From positions 9,345 to 34,277 of the forward strand of contig BEXV01003694.1 of NCBI GenBank assembly GCA_003118195.1: 24,933 nucleotides of DNA. The letters are read 5' to 3'. Positions within the stretch are counted from its first letter, which is position 1. Every line of letters starts with the position of its first letter. The DNA comes from Hemicentrotus pulcherrimus (Eukaryota > Echinodermata > Echinoidea > Camarodonta > Strongylocentrotidae). Positions 9,751-18,965 of the stretch are shown here, one piece after another. The notes beneath the pieces were generated by a model. That model had not been told where the DNA came from and ran no database searches. It saw only the letters and a list, made by a program, of their open reading frames with translations. The position numbers and the translations under genes are program-made.

Positions 9751-9881
9751 TGTACCATGGTAACCATTGTACTTTTGTCCAAATTACCATCCACCATGGT
9801 AACCATGGTTATCATGGTGGATGGTAATTTGGACAAAAGTACCATGGTTACCATGATACATTTTTGTAAGGGAAGGTCGTA
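9751..9881. repeat. ACCATGGT palindrome repeat, copy 3 (compact near-palindromic element)
   Basis: Bases 9751-9860 form an almost perfect palindrome centred at about 9805: TGTACCATGGTAACCAT on the left mirrors ATGGTTACCATGATACA on the right, and CCAAATTACCATCCACCATG mirrors the reverse on the other arm. The right end continues TTTTTGTAAGGG, matching in reverse the CCCTTACAAAAA at the left of copy 1. The left CCCTTAC end is missing. The element adjoins the broken 5' end of the L1 relic. Confidence 0.8.
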
Positions 9882-10849
9882 AATTATTCAACTTGCAATA
9901 GATCGAGTACTAATTTGAAACTCTTTGACTTATCTTTTGACGTCTCCTCCTGTACTGGACAGGAGTCCTACAATATCTATTTTCTTAGAAGAAAAGTTTC
10001 AATCAAACATGCACCTAATCCATCCGACGGTAGTCTGATATAATTTCGTCTGAAAGTGTGAAAGCAGTTGTAATTGCAGTTGCAATCACTACCTTTAAAG
10101 GGGATATTGCTCTCATTCGTTACTTCCTGTTAATAATAAAAGCATCCTGCTTGAAAGGATGCATGTTTTCTATAACAAAATCAGATACACATGCTATCTG
10201 AAATAGAAACTATCTTTTGACCACCACTATAAAAACTGTAAACGTGTTTGTTCAAACGGATAACATTTGAAATACGGGGTTAGGAAAATGAAAATGTTAT
10301 TGTGTAGAATCATTATAACGACGTAAATATAATGGCCTTTTATGACATAATCTTTTTATATCATCTGTTGGTTATGGTTCCAATTTACAATCAAGGGTAC
10401 TTGCATTACAAAAAAAGCAATAGCTAAAACTTTGAAGAAGAATACAAACATATTTATTTGTAATCAACAGCTAGGCCTATGTATTTTTATTGCAATTAAA
10501 TGCTGTGACCGTTAACAATATAGAGAATGTTGTTTATAAGTTTGCACATCATCTACCATAGTCCGGTCCTTGCATCCATGAATACAAATACAAAACATTG
10601 ATAAAATGTTTGTATTATTTAACTGGTACGCGCTGCAAAACAACCATCACGTATGACTTACTGTAAACCGGCTCAAGTGCAAAGTCTACGTCATTTTCTG
10701 TAGGAAGTAGATTGAGAGTTGATTGCAGTCATGATATTAACACAATGTATGTACATCTATTCTGTCTGACACTGACTGACTTTCACTTGATATGAATTGC
10801 ACGCTACATACTGCAGCTACACCAACGGTATACACATGCATGTACTTAC
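9882..10849. other. Unannotated intergenic DNA
   Basis: No gene was recognised. A short stem-loop, GCATCCT/AGGATGC, is present at 10142-10162. The minus-strand translation just beyond the palindrome element does not continue the L1 coding sequence. Confidence 0.4.
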
Positions 10850-11270
10850 TTGAGTTTCCTTTTCCCCCGTGCAATTCTCTCGCTGTCTTGTATTTCCCTG
10901 GTACATGTGATCTCTGCTTGTTTCTCCCTCTCTCACTCTTCATTTAATATGTCGTTTCCCCTCTCTCTTTCCTCCCCTTCATCCTTTGTCTTTCCTCTCT
11001 CTCTCTCTCTCTCTATCTCTCAAATGGTGCTTTGTCATGTTATAATCAATTTTGCCTCTTGCCCTTTTGCTCTCTGTATCACCATAGTAGGTCCAAGGTA
11101 TCACCCTGTCCCTCTCTCTATTTATCTCGTTTTCTCCTCTCACTTCACCTTTTGACATTCACCTCTCCCTCTCTCCATTTCCCTCGCTTTCTCTCCTCTC
11201 CTTCTCCTCCTTCACCTTTTGACCTTCGCCTCTCTCATTCTTTCCAATGTTGCTGTTCCAAGTTATAATC
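10850..11270. repeat. Pyrimidine-rich low-complexity region with CT microsatellite
   Basis: The plus strand is dominated by C and T, with a nearly pure CT run at about 10995-11013 and many CTCTCC/CTTTCC blocks. ORFs here are Ser/Leu/Phe/Pro-rich artefacts. A second short CT run lies at 11400-11415. Confidence 0.75.
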
Positions 11271-11419
11271 ATGCTACCGATGAGTCTTATTTTATTTCTC
11301 TTTTTTGTTCTTTTACTTGGGCCTTAACATGCTCAAGCTTTCTTTCACTTACTATATGACATTCCATTTCCTTCTCTCTCTGTTTATTTATATTACCCCC
11401 CTCTCTCTCTCTCTCTTCA

Positions 11420-12050
11420 CACTGGCCTTCCTAGTCTCTGGTCCATGCTAGTTTTATATGTCAAACCTTAAAATCAAATGTCTAAAATAACTTTAATATT
11501 TAAATTATATAAATGCACATTTCGATTTTGTTCCTTTTGCCCTTTTCTCATTTTGCATGCAAATTGATGTCTTAATGAGCTGTAATTTCTTTTTTTTATG
11601 AATATCACCCAATAAACTGATCAACTAAGATGATGAGCTGTATGATGGTTCTATGAGGGTTTTTATTTTTATTTTTGTTGTATTAGCCTCTTAATGAATA
11701 AAAGACACCACAGTCTATTCGAAATGGGCAAATATATCAACCAAGAAAATGTCACAATTTGGGCGGATACATGACTACACTCACGAAACATTTTGAACCG
11801 ACAGTTATAAGAGTGTATGATCTCTAAACTGTTGATTTAGTTTTCTGTAGAGTTAATATTTTGTTTATCTATTTGTAGATTTATTGCGAATAAATTAAGA
11901 CCGAATATCAAACTGAAGTCACCACAATATTGCTCAAGACTGAAAGAAGTGTAACATACATATATTTATTAATTGGTGATGATTATAGATAGCAATAAAA
12001 CCGTGGCCGTTAAGTGCTACTGACAAAATATTAAGAACATTAACTATATA
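11420..12050. other. Unannotated intergenic DNA
   Basis: AT-rich sequence without recognisable exons, RNA genes or elements. Confidence 0.4.
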
Positions 12051-12054
12051 CAGG

Positions 12055-12330
12055 TAAATACAGAGAATGAGACGAGAGAGGAAAAGAGGAAGAAGAACAA
12101 GCATAATAGGAAAAACAAGAAGATGAAAAAGGAGAAGAATACGATAAACAAAAGGAAGAAGGTGAGGAAGAAGAAGTGAAAAACGAGGAGGAAAAGGAAG
12201 AAGAAGAAGTGAAAGAAGAGAAGAAAGAGGAAGAAGAAAAAGAGGAGAAAGAGGAAGAATAAAAAGAGGAGAAAGATGAAGAAGAAGTACAACAAGAAGA
12301 GGAAGAGAACAAAGAAGAATATGGGGAGGC
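12055..12330. repeat. Purine-rich (GAA/GAG/AGA) tract
   Basis: For about 270 bases the plus strand is nearly all A and G, with units such as GAAGAAGAAGTGAAA and GAGGAAGAAGAAAAAGAGG. Three overlapping minus-strand frames stay open only because the complementary strand is polypyrimidine; their Phe/Ser/Leu-rich translations are not credible proteins. Confidence 0.8.
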
Positions 12331-12718
12331 AGAAAAAGGAACATCCATAGTTAAGATAATAGCAGAACAGTGAATAACATTGAAAGTCAAAATCTCCTTT
12401 TACTGAAGCATCTGGTAAATTACCTTAGGAAAATGTTTACGTTAAAGATTTCAAGATTGTAGAATCACAAATCAATTATCTTGAGCACCTATAGAATATT
12501 ACATTTACAGAAAGGGTCATGTGCAGTATGACAATTCCTTCCTACAATTCCTACAATTCCTTCCTGTACAACATTGATTTTGTACATAAGGGCTATGGAG
12601 CCGTTCGGTCATACAGATATACATATATACATATTGTCTAAGATATCAAAGGCAAGATAAAGGCAGAATAAGGGGTAAGCATAACATGAGTTGATTCAAA
12701 GTCAGTTTCAACTGAGAG
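12331..12718. other. Unannotated intergenic DNA
   Basis: No gene or element was recognised. There is a short local repeat, TTCCTACAATTCCTACAATTCC, near 12538-12560. Confidence 0.4.
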
Positions 12719-13100
12719 GATTTTGTAATTTGTTGGTGTGCGGGGGTGGGGGGGGAGGGGGGTCCAACAAATTTCGCAGCGATTCAGTTAGCCGCTTACT
12801 AAGCGGGGCGGAGGGGGGGGGGGGGGGGNNNNNNNNNNNNNNNNNNNNNNNNNNNNNNNNNNNNNNNNNNNNNNGGTAAGGTCCCCTTATTTGGGTTACC
12901 CATTACCATATTATGTTATTTTATATTAATAGGACATATTATTATGTTTTGGTCCCGAAAAAATGAAGATTTGACCAATTGATATGTCGTTCGTTTAAAG
13001 GGGGGGGGGGGTGGGTAAGGTCCCCTTATTTGGGTCACCCATTACCATTTTATGTTATTTTTGTTAATAATATTTCAAACAAAAATGAGGGGGGGGGGAG
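12719..13100. repeat. Poly-G tandem units flanking an assembly gap
   Basis: The unit GGTAAGGTCCCCTTATTTGG... begins at 12875, just after the N run, and again at 13014 (period 139), each preceded by a long G run; a third G run lies at 13087-13096. The N run at 12829-12874 starts inside a G homopolymer. The gap therefore sits within a short tandem array of poly-G plus AT-rich units, and its true length is uncertain. Confidence 0.75.
12829..12874. other. Assembly gap (46 N)
   Basis: Undetermined bases follow a run of at least 18 G residues, consistent with an assembly or sequencing failure in homopolymer DNA. Confidence 0.99.
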
Positions 13101-13160
13101 GTTTCCCAAAATATACTAAAACAATTTTATGTTGACAGCATTACAGTTAATTGCCGATTG

Positions 13161-13779
13161 AAGGGCCCATGACATCGAAATACAATTAATTTTCCTGTTG
13201 GTGTGCAGTCCTTAATATATTTCATAGTTTGATATGTAAACTTCTAAATTTTTTATGTAAACTTCTAAATTTGTTTTTATAGATTTTAAAATATTTTTTG
13301 AAATATTTGTTTTTCAAACTTGCTAAGCTCCACCCCAAAAACCTCCAGATCTCATTCCCCTCGTGACATCATCTGCCAGTCATCAATGAGCTAACTTGAG
13401 AAAGAGGTATGCATCTTTGCCGAAGTCGACCACATGTTACAATACGTAATACAATAGCAACATACAAGTTGCTATGTTAGATATGCTGTAGCATCCCCAG
13501 GAAAACAAAGGCAATGATGATTTAATGTACATATGTATGGGAGCATGCAATTCTATTATGAACATGTGCTAAGCTGGGGAAAATGACATACCATTGTATA
13601 TTTTAGAATATTAGTTAAGTATTTTGGGGTGGAGCTTAGCTAGTTTGAAAAACAAATATTTCAAAAATATTAAAAAATCTATTATAACCAAATTCAGAAG
13701 TTCACATATCACAATATGATATGTATGCAGGACTGCACACCAACAGGAATACATTTGTAATTCGATTTCATGGGCCCTT
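13161..13779. mobile_element. MITE-like element with long terminal inverted repeats
   Basis: The left arm (13161-13340) starts AAGGGCCCATGACATCGAAA and ends in CTAAGCTCCACCCCAAAA. The right arm (13622-13779) is its imperfect reverse complement, from TTTTGGGGTGGAGCTTAG to ATGGGCCCTT. Landmarks on both arms in matching order include GTTGGTGTGCAGTCC and its complement, and TTTGTTTTTCAAACT and its complement. The left arm carries a 21-base tandem duplication (ATGTAAACTTCTAAATTT at 13234 and 13255) that accounts for most of the arm length difference. No transposase and no clear target-site duplication were seen. It lies 10 bases beyond the stop codon of the minus-strand IgSF gene. Confidence 0.8.
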
Positions 13780-13789
13780 TACGCTATTT

Positions 13790-13938
13790 TTAGATTATTG
13801 CCAGAAATACGATTGCCGAGATGAAAATGATTACATGGGCTATCCCCATGAGTGCTGCGTAATAGGGCATTTTGCGTTGCATATCTTTGTGACGAACACC
13901 GTCCACGGTGTGAAGAATACGACCGAAACTCAAAAGAC
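13790..13938 (-). CDS. IgSF membrane protein, terminal exon with second membrane helix
   Basis: On the minus strand the acceptor TTATCCCAG precedes the exon at 13938. The first two bases (GT) complete a Gly codon with the final G of the previous exon, and the frame then runs 48 codons to TAA at 13792-13790. It encodes a short basic loop (SFGRILHTVDGVRHKDMQRK) and then the hydrophobic run YYAALMGIAHVIIFISAIVF, ending LAII-stop. Only this frame is phase-compatible; another frame that stays open here lacks the helix and fits no splice junction. If the Ig domains are outside, the helix in the previous exon enters the cell, the basic loop is cytosolic, and this helix returns to the outside, which agrees with the positive-inside rule. 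I do not recognise the family. Confidence 0.68.
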
Positions 13939-14082
13939 CTGGGATAAGGAAAGGAAATTCGAGAATGACGTTTAAAAAGATGATAACACATACTCCTTGT
14001 GTTAATAGACAGAGGTTTAATTGCAGTTCATTTTATTCTCATAAAGCTACATGCCAAATCACAATTTAGTCAGAATACTCAC

Positions 14083-14265
14083 CGTTTAGCACTCCAGACG
14101 CTATGGCAATGATGGCTATAAAGACAACACAATCTACGCCGAGCGTCGTCCATCCTACCCAGAGCCCCCTGGTAGGATCTTTACTATTCAAGTCGGTATC
14201 TTTATGGATAAAAATAATACAAATGATGTCGGATTTTTCCTCATTATCTTTTTGAAACATCTCGA
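14083..14265 (-). CDS. IgSF membrane protein, juxtamembrane linker and first membrane helix (internal exon)
   Basis: The acceptor CGCTTTTCAG and the donor GTGAGT flank 183 bases. Two leading bases complete a Val codon with the preceding exon and one base is left over at the end, so it is a symmetric phase 1-1 exon. The 60 full codons start EMFQKDNEEKSD, continue through a polar linker (DTDLNSKDPTRG), and reach the hydrophobic helix VDCVVFIAIIAIASGVLN. No stop interrupts the exon. Intron lengths on its two sides are 370 and 144 bases. Confidence 0.72.
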
Positions 14266-14635
14266 CTGAAAAGCGATTTTTTTTTTTAAATTAGCATTTG
14301 ACAGATGCCACGCTTTAATGATTTCTGCCCATTAATTTTCTTTTAATACATTTTCTGTGATAGGTATGACCCCCAAAGTCTGGTTTGAACTAAACATGCA
14401 AACCAGGAGAGGAGGGAAGGGGGGGGGGGGTGAATTAGATGAATAAAGGATAAACATACTACACAATGATATAATAAACGAGAACGGAGATTCCAGAATC
14501 TAAACGGCCGCCCCTCATGGATGTATTCCATAATTTATTCGGCAGCAATAACGCCTTAAGAAGTAACGGGCGCTCTTATATTACTATTATTTGCCGTTGT
14601 GTGTATTGTTTTAATAATGTGAATGAAGTGCTCAC

Positions 14636-14929
14636 CTGACATGTTAGATGAACAACTGGGGATACGCAAGAAAGACGAACTGTCGAAATTCAAGTTAGAA
14701 TATGAACATTCTATGGCCAAATCTTCCTCACTGCATGAGACGTAGGTAGCGGTAGTCATGTTGAACGTTCCATCTTTGTTGACCACTGACCGTTCATCTG
14801 ATTTAGTGCTACCACTGAGCAAATTTAACCTCGGAGAGACATTCGGGTATATGTTGTTCACTGTACAGCTTACACGGGATCCATTGTCCTGATGATCATA
14901 TTCAATTATAGGAGAGCTTTTGGGTATAG
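14636..14929 (-). CDS. IgSF membrane protein, constant-type Ig domain (internal exon)
   Basis: The exon has an acceptor GTTTTTCAG, a donor GTGAGC, and 294 bases in phase 1-1. It encodes about 97 residues with the core of an Ig C-type fold: the B-strand Cys in SRVSCTVNNIYPNVSP (residue 21), and the F-strand Cys in LAIECSYSN (residue 74), 53 residues apart. DGTFNMTTATYVSC resembles the D/E-strand region of constant domains. The usual C-strand Trp is replaced by Leu (RLNLLSG). There are three N-glycosylation sequons (NVS, NMT, NMS). An additional Cys pair (residues 65 and 92) may form a second bridge. The domain is compatible with C1 or C2 sets; I cannot decide from sequence alone. Confidence 0.8.
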
Positions 14930-15084
14930 CTGAAAAACACAACAAAATAGTTAACAAAATAAATCCTGGTCCCAATTATGAAAAAAGAATTTTAACCTTT
15001 CTCACTCTTTAACTCTGACTTTTGTAATGTGCAGACTAATGGAGATTGATTAAAAACCGTCTTAACTGTTAATATGAAAGTATA

Positions 15085-16905
15085 AGTATGAGTCCCATTC
15101 AAAGTGGCTTTACAACAGGTAAGAATACCCTAAACGATCTTATACGTCTAGACACGGATGTACCTAAAGCTATGGCTAACAGAGAACGTGTTCTATTAAC
15201 ATCATTTATAGACTTTGAAAAGGTGTTCGACACCATACCACTAATCAAACTATTAGTTTTTGGACTTTCCAGACACTCAATGGGATGAATTTAATATTTC
15301 CTTTCAAACAGAATTTCCCAGGTTCGAAATGATGGGAAGTTCTCAAAAACTTTCATCAAATCAAACAGAAATCCCCAGGGCAGTGTCTTCATCCCCACCC
15401 TTTTACCTTTTTTTGTTCCTTACCTTCCCCGATCGAATATGCCATTGAAAGTTATTTCAATATGGAAACAAGACATGAACTTTAACTTCACAAATAACTA
15501 ACTACAACTTAATAACTTGATCGGTTTGTGCAGTATAAGGGGAGCAAATTATCTTCCAGAAAACAAAACTAAAGTCATGGTTTTCTCAAATCGTTATTGC
15601 ACCAAGCCGACACTATTTCTTCAATGTAAATACATTGAAGTGGTAAACGAGTTCAAGTTCCAAAGTTTGAATTTCGATTCTCACCATTCCTGGAATAGTC
15701 ACACACACACACACACTCAAAAACTCAAGATATAAACAGCGCCTGAACGTTTTGATTTGCATAACAGGAACATGGCGGGGTTCAGAAAATAAAAACCCGC
15801 TACAGGTACAATACCAATCTTTTACCAGATCTATAGATTACAGATGCGAAATAAATGACTCTGCAAAAACTACCAAGAAGAAACAAACTAGATATTATTA
15901 AATTTGAAGCTCTAAATACATGCTCTAGTACAACGTTTTCCCATTCGTTAACGGCATTACAAACAGAATGTGGAGAGATGCCACTTAAAATCTGACGGAT
16001 TCTGATGAGCTCTAAACAAAGAGCCAACATCGAATCGTCTGACAAAAACCATCCAACCAGAGAAGTTCTACTGGATTTCTGGCAATATCGCCTCCTACAT
16101 TCATTTGAAAAAATGAAATTCCATTTTATTTGAGGACCCTCAGACCAGATGGGTCAATCAAATCATATAATCCAGCCAAACATCAACCACATATTTTTTT
16201 TTCTATCTCACCCTACTGTTTCAACTGACCTGTCAGAAACTATGTCAAGGAAAGAAAGTTTAAACCAATGAAGTTTAAAGTTTAAAGAATTAGGACAACT
16301 GGACTCCTAAACGAAAAATGGTCGGAACACCTACATGTATATAAAGTCGGATCAAAGAATAAGGAAGGAGAAACAAGTTCACCTGTGTACATTTTCAAAT
16401 ATGAAGTGAAAAAAGCGATACGTATGCCTTCAGTGTCAATAATAATGCAATACACTTATCCCCGGTTCGCTCTTCCTTTGCCTTGATTTAATTTAAAATT
16501 AATTTTCCTAAGTAATGGAATAAACTAACCAACGATATTTGAAAAAAAGTTCAACCCTTTCCAGATTCAGCAAGCCAAGCAGGGAAATCTTAACCTCTTT
16601 ATAATATGTTTTTGATATTTTTTTCCCTCTTCCTTTCTCTCTGCCCTCATATACGAACGTATATATACATTTTGCTGCTGCTGTTTCCTTGTTTATATTA
16701 ATGTTCGGTGGTGGTTTTCTCTGTATATGTATTTTTGATCTTAAAAAAAAATAAAAAAATAGTGGCCCCTTTATATAAGCCCTGAGTTATCCGGGATCAC
16801 CAAATCGTCACTGTGTTCTAAAATTTTGATGTAACTTATTTTGATTGTATTTACATTTTGATGGTTGAATACAAAAATGAATTGAAATAAAATGAATTGA
16901 ATGGA
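15085..16905 (+). mobile_element. Degenerate Jockey/I-type LINE fragment (RT and downstream region)
   Basis: The plus-strand translation shows RT pieces in the expected order across shifting frames: SPIQSGFTTGKNTLNDLIRL and FIDFEKVFDT (15088-15288), NPQGSVFIPTLLP (about 15368-15406), KTKVMVFSNRY (from about 15565), EVVNEFKFQSLNFDSHHSW (to about 15693), LQTECGEMPL (15961-15990) and a TDGSK-like region further on. The 5' half of the element is absent. The 3' end, 16560-16905, resembles a LINE 3' UTR and finishes in TGAATTGAAATAAAATGAAT repeats. It lies antisense in the IgSF intron. Clade assignment is from motif style only. Confidence 0.7.
15088..16150 (+). pseudogene. LINE RT pseudogene
   Basis: Only scattered segments stay open: 15088-15288, an overlapping frame to about 15471, and 15517-15735. 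The YADD box is not visible, so the segment between PQGSV and KTKVMVF appears deleted or eroded. A CA microsatellite (15702-15717) has expanded inside the coding sequence and reads as HTHTHT. Stops and frameshifts exclude activity. Confidence 0.7.
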
Positions 16906-17020
16906 AATATTCCACGATGAACAGATGACAATTCTTTTAGCTCTTCAAAGCACACTTAGAAAAGCAGTGATATTATAAGACTTCCTTAGCATTTTTAATG
17001 GACTTAATTGATGCAACACC

Positions 17021-17262
17021 GGTGTGTTGGCTCAGTCAGTAGAGCGTCCGCCTCACAACCGTTAGGTCGGGGGTTCGGACCCCGGCTGCGACATACCAAA
17101 ATACGTTAAAAGACGTTGCTGCTACCTTGTTTGGCGTTCAACAACAATAAGGAATAGAGCAACGTCGATCTGGCGCTGTTTAGTGGCTGCCGGGCTCATG
17201 ATCAATTGGGCAAAAAGAAATTCCGTTTTCGGTTTAACTTAAAAGATTATTTTAATTAAAAA
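17021..17262 (+). mobile_element. tRNA-derived SINE
   Basis: The head (17021-17096) has an A box-like TGGCTCAGTCAGTAGAGCG and a near-perfect B box GGTTCGGACCC (17072-17082). The anticodon-loop equivalent CTCACAA would read CAC (Val). The acceptor stem and anticodon stem do not pair properly, so it is not a working tRNA gene. A conserved-looking body follows (TTGTTTGGCGTTCAACAACA, then GGAATAGAGCAACG) and an AT-rich tail ends near 17262. From memory the body resembles the central domain of widespread invertebrate SINEs such as MetaSINEs; this is unverified. Confidence 0.65.
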
Positions 17263-18055
17263 GGCCTCCTAGCATTGAGTCTGAAAGCGAATACGCGTTA
17301 ACACAGATGGACAACAATGGCAGAAGTGTATGTTGTGAGTGAATACAATCCCACTGTGGCATTTCAGGAAATGAGAAAGCTGACAGCTCAGCCAACACAG
17401 CAATAGGGACTTTAAGATTTGAATGGACTGATACGTGTGACGTCCATTCAAGAAAATGAACTAAAACGATGTTTATCGTAGCATAGACCTATTGTCTTCG
17501 TGCGAATTTAAACATCCCTATTAACAGCTGTAAGAACCCTCTCAAAAATCCAAAAGAACTCGATGAGGCAATGGCAAAACCAATGGGATAATTCCTAGAT
17601 AAGTTGTTTCTAATACCATATTAAACCAACAATTCAACCTACATTCAGGGATATGTGAGTTAAAGCCTGCATAGTAGAAGAGACGAAAGCACGATTCACT
17701 GACTGAACTATTTTCTAAATAGGTTAACATCCAAATGGTCTTCGTTCATTATATTATATTACTGACTGTAAACAGTTCGACAGAGAAAGAATACACGACA
17801 ACGGATACAAAATACACCACTAAACCTGGAAAATTTACTCACTCCAAAGAATCAATAAATTTTATTAAGATATGTACGGAGAACTAAGAAATACGGTATC
17901 CTCTAACCCCCCTCTCTTCTAATTAAGCATTATATTTTCTTTTGAGGCACTTTATTATCATTTTGGAGCGCAATTTTTTAGGGCTTTAATATGACACTAT
18001 ATCGAACAAAACTGATAAAACTTAGGGCCATGCATATCAGATTTAACATCGTTAC
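17263..18055. other. Intronic DNA without recognised features
   Basis: Between the SINE and the inverted-repeat element I see no exon or repeat. Short ORFs on the minus strand lack domain motifs or splice-compatible context. Confidence 0.4.
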
Positions 18056-18760
18056 AGGCCCGGTCACACAGACAGGACGCATGGGGGACGCACGGTCAGC
18101 GCATTGAAAATTTGCAATTTTGGACAGTGCGTTGTCGTTCGCTAGGCGTGCGTCATCATTCGTTACTCGTTCTTCGAGCGCACTGGACCCACGCTTTATG
18201 CATTCGTCGTCATTCGCTGTGTGCATCGGGATTTTTTGAGCATGCTCAACAGGGTGCGCGGAGCTCGACGCATGAAGGTACAAGCCGAAGGCACGCCAGA
18301 CATGCGCGAAGCGCGTTAGACCAGGCCAGACAAACGATGAGCACACGCCCTGTATACAAACAGCGTGCTAGCTAAACGCTGTGTATTTTTTGTCAGCTCG
18401 CTAGCTTTTCCAAAATCATGTCAAAAGTTAAGCACACGCCTTTTCCGATTTCCGATGCGAGGGCCGTGCGTCGTCTATGTGTGACCACCTCTTTAGTGAA
18501 CGCGGTGCATTCGTGGACCATTCGTCAAGCGCTATAGCAACACGCTGTGCAATCGTGGAAGTTGTTATGTGCGATTTGTGCACGGTCTTTATGCGCACTG
18601 TATGCGCACTGTATGCGTCAGCGCGCTAGCAACACGCTTTGCACTTGGTGTCAGTTTGCTTTGGCTTCGACAAAAGTTGAGCGCACGACAACGCACTGGA
18701 CAAAATCGAAATTTTCTAATACGCTGGCCGTGCTGCGTTCACCTCTGTGTGACCGGGCCT
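18056..18760. mobile_element. CpG-rich non-autonomous DNA transposon with GGCCCGGTCACAC termini
   Basis: AGGCCCGGTCACACAGA at 18056-18072 is mirrored by TCTGTGTGACCGGGCCT at 18744-18760, a perfect 17-base terminal inverted repeat. The interior is visibly rich in CG and GCGC and full of short repeated blocks (GCGCACTG, TGCGTCGT, GTATGCGCACTGTATGCG), in contrast to its AT-rich surroundings. A degenerate terminus-like sequence (ATGTGTGACCACCTCT, about 18476-18491) lies inside, so two related elements may be joined or nested. The open frames across it lack any transposase motif. Confidence 0.72.
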
Positions 18761-18965
18761 TAAACGATGCCTTTAATGTAAGTGTCAACGCATTTGTAAT
18801 GTTTGTCACTGTCTGTCCGTCTATATGTCTGTTGCATTCTTCTGTTATATTTGTTTAGTCTGATGTAACATTTGTTAACAGTTTCCTTTGCTCGTTCTTG
18901 TTAGAACTAACTCGGCCAAAACAAGGAAACTCAAGTGACAAGGATTGATAGCTTCACTCAATGTG

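Noticed and set aside
10850..11268. Plus-strand ORFs rich in Ser, Leu and Pro, resembling a secreted protein
   Set aside because: The region is CT microsatellite and pyrimidine-rich DNA.
11934..12390. Three overlapping minus-strand ORFs rich in Phe, Ser and Leu
   Set aside because: They are the complement of a purine-rich tract; three open frames over the same bases indicate low complexity.
13779..13991. Minus-strand ORF beginning MCYHLFKRHSR
   Set aside because: It overlaps the last IgSF exon in the wrong phase; the phase-compatible frame gives a membrane helix and a natural stop.
17021..17096. Functional tRNA-Val gene
   Set aside because: A and B boxes are good, but the acceptor and anticodon stems do not pair and a SINE body follows.
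17978..18858. Overlapping ORFs on both strands in the 18 kb region
   Set aside because: They lie in a CpG-rich inverted-repeat element and show no domain or splice-compatible structure.
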